A DNA stretch of 64,000 nt, taken from assembly GCF_052180245.1 (NCBI RefSeq), contig NZ_CP197474.1:4340001-4404000 (forward strand), in the 5' to 3' direction. Position 1 is the first letter of the stretch. Each line of letters opens with the position of its first letter. Below the pieces are notes generated by a model, which saw nothing but the letters and a program-made list of their open reading frames with translations, made no database searches and was not told the origin of the DNA. Positions 58,314-64,000 of this stretch are shown here, in pieces. The position numbers and the translations under genes were made by a program. This DNA is from Parapusillimonas sp013416435. GTDB taxonomy: Bacteria; Pseudomonadota; Gammaproteobacteria; Burkholderiales; Burkholderiaceae_B.

Positions 58314-60265
58314 GTGAGACACTCCTGCGGTACAAGCATCAGCGTTGCCAAAGGCGGAATCCGAAGGGAAAGAGAATGCTCGTGCCCGTGCGCCGGAACG
58401 GGGGAAGTCCATGCCTCGCCGCCATTGCCCACATTGGACCCGCCATAAGCCGCAGCGTCCGTATTCAATAGCTCGCACCAGCGGCCCGGGACGGGCACGC
58501 CCAGCCGATAGTCCTCTCGCGGCACCGGCGTCATGTTCGACACCACGAGCACGCACTGCCCGGCATACCACCGGGTATAGGCATAGACGCTGTTCCGGGC
58601 ATCGTCGCCGACCGCCCATGCAAAGCCGGTGGGATCCGAGTCTCCGCCATGCAGCGCGGGCAGGCGCCGGTACAAGGCATTCAGCTCGCGCACCAGCTTC
58701 TGCATGCCCACGCGCATGCCGGCGTCGGGATGGTCCGGTTCGAGGCCGGACCAGTCCAGCGGCGCCTCATGGTTCCATTCGGCGGGCTGCGCCAGCTCTC
58801 CCCCCATGAACAGCAGCTTTTTCCCGGGATGACCCCACATGAAGCCCAGGTAGGCCCTGAGATTGGCATGGCGCTGCCACGCGTCCCCCGGCATCTTGCC
58901 GTACAACGACCCTTTTCCGTGCACCACCTCGTCGTGCGAGAGCGGCAGGATGAAGTTTTCGGAATAGGCATAGACCATGCCGAACGTCATTTCGTGATGG
59001 TGATAGGTTCGATGTATGGGATCACGCGCCATGTAGCTCAGCGTATCGTGCATCCAGCCCATGTTCCACTTGTAATGGAAGCCCAATCCGCCGCTGCTGA
59101 CGGGCGCCGTGACGCCGGGCCATGCCGTCGATTCTTCCGCGATCATGATCGCGCCCGGGCAGCGCTCGGCCACGAGCCCATTCAATTGCTGCAAGAATGA
59201 AACCGCCTCGAGGTTCTCCCGGCCGCCATAGCGATTCGGCGTCCATTGTCCGGGCTCCCGGCTGTAGTCCAGGTACAGCATCGATGCAACCGCGTCCACT
59301 CTCAAGCCGTCGACGTGAAAGCGCTGCAGCCATTCCAGGGCGCTCGCCATCAGGAAGTTGCGGACTTCGGTGCGCCCGAAGTTATAGATCAGGGTATTCC
59401 AGTCCGGGTGGAATCCTTGTCGCGGATCGGCATGCTCATAGAGCGCTGTGCCGTCGAACCAGGCGAGCCCATGCGGATCGGACGGGAAATGCGCCGGCAC
59501 CCAATCCAGGATCAGTCCCAGCCCCGCCGCATGGCAGTCGTTGACGAATGCGGCGAACTCCGCCGGGGAGCCATATCGTGCCGATGGCGCGAACATGCCC
59601 AACGGCTGATAGCCCCACGAGCCGCCGAAAGGGTGTTCCATGATGGGGAGCAGTTCCAGGTGGGTGAAGCCCATTTCGCGGGCATAGGCGATCAGCCGCG
59701 GCCCCGTTTCTTTCCAGACGCGCCCCGGCGCCGCATCGCGTGCCCAGGAATCCAGATGCGCCTCGTAGATCGCTATTGGGGCATCGATACGATGGTGCCG
59801 CGCGCGTTCCGCCATCCATGCTTCGTCCGTCCAGTGAAAGGCCTCGGGCTCCGCCACCACCGACGCCGTCGCGGGAGGCAGTTCGGTTTGCCGCGCCATC
59901 GGGTCCGCCTTCAAGGCCAGCATGTCGCCATTGGGCGCTTGCAGCTCGTACTTGTAAAGCGCGCCGGCCCCTACGCCCGGCACGAAACATTCCCAGACAC
60001 CGCACTCGCGTCTCAGGAACATGGGATCGCGCCGCCCATCCCAGTCATTGAAATCGCCGACGACGGACACTTTCCTGGCATTGGGCGCCCATACCGCGAA
60101 ACGCACTCCTTCAACGCCGTCTACCATCATGGCCTGCGCGCCCAGGCAGTCGGCCAGCTGCCAGTGCCGCCCCTCGGCCATCAGGTGGACGTCCAGTTCG
60201 CCGAGCAGAAGGCGGTGTCCTCCCTCCTGGTCAGGTGTCCTCGCCTTAGCGTCCGTGGGCTTCAT
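58310..60265 (-). CDS. glgB: 1,4-alpha-glucan branching enzyme
   Basis: GlgB makes alpha-1,6 branches in the glucan built by GlgE. The 651-residue protein starts at the ATG at 60265 and has a CBM48 domain (VWAPNARKVSVVGDFNDWDGRRDPM), HLELLPIMEHPFGGSWGYQ, DWVPAHFPSDPHGLAWFDG, DGLRVDAVASM (nucleophile), IAEESTAWP (acid) and LPLSHDEVVHGKGS. It lacks the extra N-terminal module of the longest GlgBs. It overlaps treS and glgX by four bases each. Confidence 0.95.
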   Translation of the reverse strand: MKPTDAKARTPDQEGGHRLLLGELDVHLMAEGRHWQLADCLGAQAMMVDGVEGVRFAVWAPNARKVSVVGDFNDWDGRRDPMFLRRECGVWECFVPGVGAGALYKYELQAPNGDMLALKADPMARQTELPPATASVVAEPEAFHWTDEAWMAERARHHRIDAPIAIYEAHLDSWARDAAPGRVWKETGPRLIAYAREMGFTHLELLPIMEHPFGGSWGYQPLGMFAPSARYGSPAEFAAFVNDCHAAGLGLILDWVPAHFPSDPHGLAWFDGTALYEHADPRQGFHPDWNTLIYNFGRTEVRNFLMASALEWLQRFHVDGLRVDAVASMLYLDYSREPGQWTPNRYGGRENLEAVSFLQQLNGLVAERCPGAIMIAEESTAWPGVTAPVSSGGLGFHYKWNMGWMHDTLSYMARDPIHRTYHHHEMTFGMVYAYSENFILPLSHDEVVHGKGSLYGKMPGDAWQRHANLRAYLGFMWGHPGKKLLFMGGELAQPAEWNHEAPLDWSGLEPDHPDAGMRVGMQKLVRELNALYRRLPALHGGDSDPTGFAWAVGDDARNSVYAYTRWYAGQCVLVVSNMTPVPREDYRLGVPVPGRWCELLNTDAAAYGGSNVGNGGEAWTSPVPAHGHEHSLSLRIPPLATLMLVPQECLT

Positions 60266-63200
60266 GATGCTCCTTCTTCCAGATCGTCGTTCTGCAACAA
60301 GCGCCGTGCAACCCTGTAGAGTCCGCCCAGGGGTATGGGTACCCAATCCGGCCTGTGCGCGGCCTCGTAGCGGATTTCGTAAGCCGCCTTTTCCAGCAAC
60401 GCGAGTTCCAGCAAGGGTTCGTTCCCGCTCTCTTCCGCGGCGGGCTCTTCCACCGCGTCGGGACTCTCCCGGTCTGCGCGCATTGCACTTTCATAAGTCG
60501 AGCGATAGGCTCGGAGAAATGCATGCGAAGCGCTTTCACAAAATTGATCGAGCAGTGCCTGCCGCTGCTGTGCCATCACCGCCGCCGCCGAAGCGCCGGA
60601 CGCGTCCACATCGCCCGCCTCGGGCCGCGCAACAGGCGTGGAAGATGAAGCGAATACCGCGCAGGCATAATCGAAAGAGCGCAGCAATCCCGCAACGTCG
60701 CGCCAGCGCGTGCTCTTGGCTCGGCGCTCCTCCAGCGAACGCACCGGTTCGCCCTCAAAGTCGATGATGTATACGTCGTTCTGCGCGATCAGGATCTGGC
60801 CCAGGTGGAAGTCGCCATGAATGCGCGTGCGCTCGGTCCCGCGCATGTCGGCGGCCAGCGCGTCGATGCGCTTGCGCAAGGCCTTCCGGGCATTCCGGAG
60901 GGCCTTCAACTGCTGGGCGGACGAGTCGGGCAGCGCGCATCCATCCGCGGCCGCCAGGGCGTCATCGAACATGCCGCCGACCTGGGCGGCCCAGGATTGC
61001 GCATCGCGCGCGCTTGCGGGATCCGGCTGGAAGGCAGGATCGTCCGTGGGCAGCGACAGCGCCGCATGCAACTGCGCCAGCCTTTCGCCCATGATGCCTG
61101 CCACCGTGGTGTAGCCGCGCAGATCCTCTTCGAAGTCCGCCCGGCTTTCGCCCGTCAATGCGGCATTCTCCAACGTACGCTGCAAATAATCCCTGGTCCA
61201 TGCCCAGGCGTCTCCCTGGTTCGGTATCCGCGCATGGAGCAAGGCCAGCGTATGCGGCCGCCCGGCCTCGTCAACCCGCTGCAGCTCGCCCAGGAGCGCG
61301 GCGGAATTCGCATAGCCGATCGAAGTAAGGCGGCGTGTCATCTCGGCTTCGGGATGCTCTCCCGCCACCACCCGGCGCAACAGCTTGAGAACGGCCTTGT
61401 CCGAGATGGACACCGAGCTGTTGGACTGCTCGCCGGGAAACCAGTCCAGGTCCAGCTCTTCGCCCCAGTCATAATCGGCGAATCCCGGTTCGGTCCTGAA
61501 AATCAGGCGTGAGCGGCCCGATGCGGTTTCAACATCGATTTCCCGACCTGCTTCCCAGCTTGCCAGCAGCGCCCGCGTGAACTCCGGCAAGGTCAGTGCA
61601 TCGGTTGCCCAACCCACCTCGGCAGCGCGCCGGACGCGGGCCAGCGCGTACTGCGCCGCCATGCCGGACAGATCTTCCTCCCAACGCAGCCCCACGGGCA
61701 AGAAATAGTTTGCCGGCTCGGCGTCCTTGCCGGCGCCAACCTCGAATTCCGCGAGGAAGAACTCCACGCCCTGGGCATCGTCTGCCGCCGCAAGCGGAAC
61801 GACGTATGCGACACCCACGCCCTCCTGTGGCCGGGCACCGGCAAACCAGCGCTGTCTTTCCAGGTATAGCGGCAGCACCTCCCGGCTCAGTGCCCTGCGG
61901 GAGCCTTCCATCAGAAGCAAGGCCCCTCTTCGCCTCAGTACCAGCGTCAAGTATTCGGGCATCTGCTGCGGGCCGCTCGCATGCCAGGCCGGCGGTGCGG
62001 CGTCTTCGCTCAGTTCGAACCAGTAGAACCCGTAGGGAGGCAACGTCAGCAGGTAAGGAAGCGTGCCTATGGTGGGGAACGGCGTTCCGCCCAGCATTTC
62101 GATCGGCACGCGCCCTGCCATGGCCGATAGATCGAGCTCGACGGGTTGAGATGCATTCGACAGATTGACGACACACAGCAGCACCGTCCCTTCGTACTCG
62201 CGGACATAGGCCAGGATCTTGCGATTGCCGGGATACAGGAAACGCAGGCTGCCCCGTCCGAAGACATGGGTCTGCTGGCGCTTGGCAAGCATGCGCCGCG
62301 TCCAGTTCAACAGCGAATGCGGGTCGCGCAACTGGGATTCGACGTTGACCGCCTCATAGCCATACAACGATCCCATGAGCACCGGCAACGACAATTGCTC
62401 CGCATCCGCCCTGGAAAACCCGCCGTTCCTGTCTGGACTCCATTGCATGGGTGTCCGGACGCCGTCGCGGTCCCCCAGGTGGATATTGTCCCCCATCCCG
62501 ATTTCGTCGCCGTAGTAGAGCACCGGCGTTCCCGGCATGGAAAGCAACAGGCTGTTCATCAATTCGATGCGCCGGCGATCCCGCTCCAGCAAGGGAGCGA
62601 GACGCCTGCGTATGCCCAGGTTGATACGCGCACGACGATCGGCCGCATAGACGTCCCATAGATAATCCCGCTCGCTGCTCGACACCATTTCGAGCGTCAG
62701 CTCATCGTGATTGCGCAGAAAGATGGCCCATTGGCACGGCTCGGGGATCTCGGGCGTCTGCTGCATGATGTCCACGATCGGCAGACGGTCCTCGCGCGCA
62801 ATGGCCATGTACATGCGAGGCATCAACGGAAAGTGGAAGGACATGTGGCATTCGTCTCCTTCCCCGAAATACTCCTGAGCGTCCTCCGGCCACTGGTTCG
62901 CCTCGGCCAACAGCATGCGGTCCGGATAGTCGCGGTCCAGCGCGGCACGTATCTGCTTGAGAACGGCATGCGTCTCCGGCAGATTCTCGTTGTTCGTTCC
63001 TTCGCGCTCCACCAGGTATGGCACGGCATCCAGCCGCAGCCCGTCCACCCCCATGTCCAGCCAGAAGCGCATGATGCCGATGACCGCCTTCAGGACCCGC
63101 GGGTTGTCGTAGTTGAGATCCGGCTGGTGCGAATAGAAGCGGTGCCAGAAATAGGCGCCCGCCACGGGGTCCCAAGTCCAGTTGGACTTCTCCGTATCGC

Positions 63201-63633
63201 AAAAAATGATTCGCGTCCCGCTGTAAGCCTGATCGTTATCCGACCAGACATAAAAATTGCGGGCGGCCGACCCCGGTCTTGCCCGGCGGGCGCGCTGGAA
63301 CCAGGCGTGCTGGTCGGACGTATGGTTGACCACGAGCTCGGTGATCACACGCAGGCCGCGCTCGTGCGCCGCGCGAATGAATTTGCGTACGTCCGACAGA
63401 GACCCGTAATCTTCGTGCACGCCGCGATACTCGGCGATGTCGTAGCCATCGTCCAGACGGGGCGAAGGGTAGAACGGCAAGAGCCAGATCGTATTGACGC
63501 CGAGGCCCGCGATGTAGTCCAGCTTTTCGACCAGGCCCGCGAAGTCTCCCTGGCCGTCATTGTTCGCGTCGAAAAACGACTTGACATGCAATTGGTAAAT
63601 GACCGCATCCTTGTACCACTGGGTCTCCATCAT
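60262..63633 (-). CDS. treS: Trehalose synthase-maltokinase fusion (TreS-Mak)
   Basis: This is a two-domain enzyme: the N-terminal GH13 domain (about 1-540) isomerises trehalose and maltose, and the C-terminal maltokinase domain (about 570-1123) phosphorylates maltose to maltose-1-phosphate for GlgE. Motifs in the first are DGLRLDAVPYLVEREGT, LLAEANQWPED and FLRNHDELTLEMV. The second shows a Mak N-cap (LPLYLERQRWFAGARP) and the kinase motif HGDFHLGQILIAQNDVYIIDFEG. At 1,123 residues it is the full fusion seen in many GlgE-pathway bacteria. It overlaps glgE and glgB by four bases. Confidence 0.95.
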   Translation of the reverse strand: MMETQWYKDAVIYQLHVKSFFDANNDGQGDFAGLVEKLDYIAGLGVNTIWLLPFYPSPRLDDGYDIAEYRGVHEDYGSLSDVRKFIRAAHERGLRVITELVVNHTSDQHAWFQRARRARPGSAARNFYVWSDNDQAYSGTRIIFCDTEKSNWTWDPVAGAYFWHRFYSHQPDLNYDNPRVLKAVIGIMRFWLDMGVDGLRLDAVPYLVEREGTNNENLPETHAVLKQIRAALDRDYPDRMLLAEANQWPEDAQEYFGEGDECHMSFHFPLMPRMYMAIAREDRLPIVDIMQQTPEIPEPCQWAIFLRNHDELTLEMVSSSERDYLWDVYAADRRARINLGIRRRLAPLLERDRRRIELMNSLLLSMPGTPVLYYGDEIGMGDNIHLGDRDGVRTPMQWSPDRNGGFSRADAEQLSLPVLMGSLYGYEAVNVESQLRDPHSLLNWTRRMLAKRQQTHVFGRGSLRFLYPGNRKILAYVREYEGTVLLCVVNLSNASQPVELDLSAMAGRVPIEMLGGTPFPTIGTLPYLLTLPPYGFYWFELSEDAAPPAWHASGPQQMPEYLTLVLRRRGALLLMEGSRRALSREVLPLYLERQRWFAGARPQEGVGVAYVVPLAAADDAQGVEFFLAEFEVGAGKDAEPANYFLPVGLRWEEDLSGMAAQYALARVRRAAEVGWATDALTLPEFTRALLASWEAGREIDVETASGRSRLIFRTEPGFADYDWGEELDLDWFPGEQSNSSVSISDKAVLKLLRRVVAGEHPEAEMTRRLTSIGYANSAALLGELQRVDEAGRPHTLALLHARIPNQGDAWAWTRDYLQRTLENAALTGESRADFEEDLRGYTTVAGIMGERLAQLHAALSLPTDDPAFQPDPASARDAQSWAAQVGGMFDDALAAADGCALPDSSAQQLKALRNARKALRKRIDALAADMRGTERTRIHGDFHLGQILIAQNDVYIIDFEGEPVRSLEERRAKSTRWRDVAGLLRSFDYACAVFASSSTPVARPEAGDVDASGASAAAVMAQQRQALLDQFCESASHAFLRAYRSTYESAMRADRESPDAVEEPAAEESGNEPLLELALLEKAAYEIRYEAAHRPDWVPIPLGGLYRVARRLLQNDDLEEGAS

Positions 63634-64000
63634 GCCTCCGCGGAAGAGAGCCGCCAGATAAGGAAGGGCTGCTCAGGCGACAATTCGACGTGACGCCAAG
63701 GATCGTAAGCGGTGAAATACTGGTCGCTCATTTGATCGTGCAGCGGCACCGGGCGCCCGTTCAAGCCCCATGCATCCAAAGGCAGCTCCAGCCGTCCCGC
63801 TTGCCGAGCATGCGGGTCCAGGCTGATTGCGACCAGCACGACGTTATCCAGGTCGGGCGTGCTTCGCGTGAAAAACAGCATTTTTTCGTTATCGACGGAA
63901 TGGAACGTCAGGCCTTGCTGCATCTGCAAGGCGGGATTGATCCGCCGGATGTGATTGAGTCGCGCAATGGCCTGCACGATGTTGCCGGGCCGGTCCCAAT
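63630..64000 (-). CDS. glgE: Alpha-1,4-glucan:maltose-1-phosphate maltosyltransferase GlgE (3' end)
   Basis: GlgE transfers maltosyl units from maltose-1-phosphate to growing alpha-glucan. Only the last 123 codons lie in the window; the gene starts beyond base 64000. The visible part opens with WDRPGNIVQAIARLNHIRRINPALQ, a recognisable GlgE segment, and ends LSPEQPFLIWRLSSAEA, the usual beta-sandwich C-domain. Its stop overlaps the treS start by four bases, so it is the upstream gene of the operon. Assignment is supported by the TreS-Mak fusion beside it. Confidence 0.88.
   Translation of the reverse strand, partial: WDRPGNIVQAIARLNHIRRINPALQMQQGLTFHSVDNEKMLFFTRSTPDLDNVVLVAISLDPHARQAGRLELPLDAWGLNGRPVPLHDQMSDQYFTAYDPWRHVELSPEQPFLIWRLSSAEA

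Overview
The window is a 64 kb piece of a GC-rich betaproteobacterial chromosome, most probably family Alcaligenaceae (Bordetella, Achromobacter or Pusillimonas-like). The evidence is the gene order kdsD-kdsC-lptC-lptA-lptB-hpf-ptsN-hprK-rapZ, the rhodanese-grxC-secB-gpsA block, an rsmB-DUF4390-NtrY-like/NtrX-like cluster resembling Bordetella PlrSR, and two solitary Bug-type (Bordetella uptake gene) receptors. I count 60 protein-coding genes; only the first (3' end) and the last (glgE, 3' end) are cut by the window. I saw no rRNA, tRNA, transposase, phage gene or CRISPR array, and no gene-free stretch longer than 300 bases.

Layout. 0.2-8.7 kb: apt, then lipopolysaccharide synthesis and export (KdsD, KdsC, LptC, LptA, LptB), hibernation factor Hpf, the nitrogen-PTS module (PtsN, HprK, RapZ) and RlpA. 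8.7-12 kb: RsmI opposite YraN, DiaA-like SIS protein, DolP and a TlpA-like thioredoxin. 12-20.7 kb: argB, a HAD nucleotidase, ThiF/MoeB, CtpA protease, EnvC, GpmA, then rhodanese, GrxC, SecB and GpsA. 20.8-36.3 kb: a Bug receptor, TrmL, ComF, BioC-like methyltransferase, an OYE reductase, the two-component pair, DUF4390, RsmB, RimO, Fmt, Def, DprA, HMG-CoA lyase and a small membrane protein. 36.3-46.9 kb: an amino-acid binding protein and a liv-type ABC importer cluster with two acyl-CoA ligases, opposite a Crp/Fnr regulator. 46.9-49.5 kb: a second Bug receptor and glutamate dehydrogenase. 49.5-64 kb: a tightly overlapping minus-strand operon glgE-treS/mak-glgB-glgX-treZ-malQ-treY, which encodes both the GlgE alpha-glucan route and the TreY/TreZ route to trehalose.

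The most unusual feature is a family of about 20 long palindromes plus several half copies. Each full copy has two half-sites, GGGGTCAGACCCC and GGGGTCTGACCCC, usually joined by GTAC. They lie at 8 of the 9 convergent gene ends in the window and at none of the 8 divergent promoter regions. In three genes (the HAD nucleotidase, fmt and livG) the palindrome forms the C-terminal codons, and in fmt also the stop codon. A second theme is the apparent loss of sigma-54 control: rpoN is absent from its usual place between lptB and hpf, and the NtrX-like regulator has no AAA+ sigma-54 activation domain.
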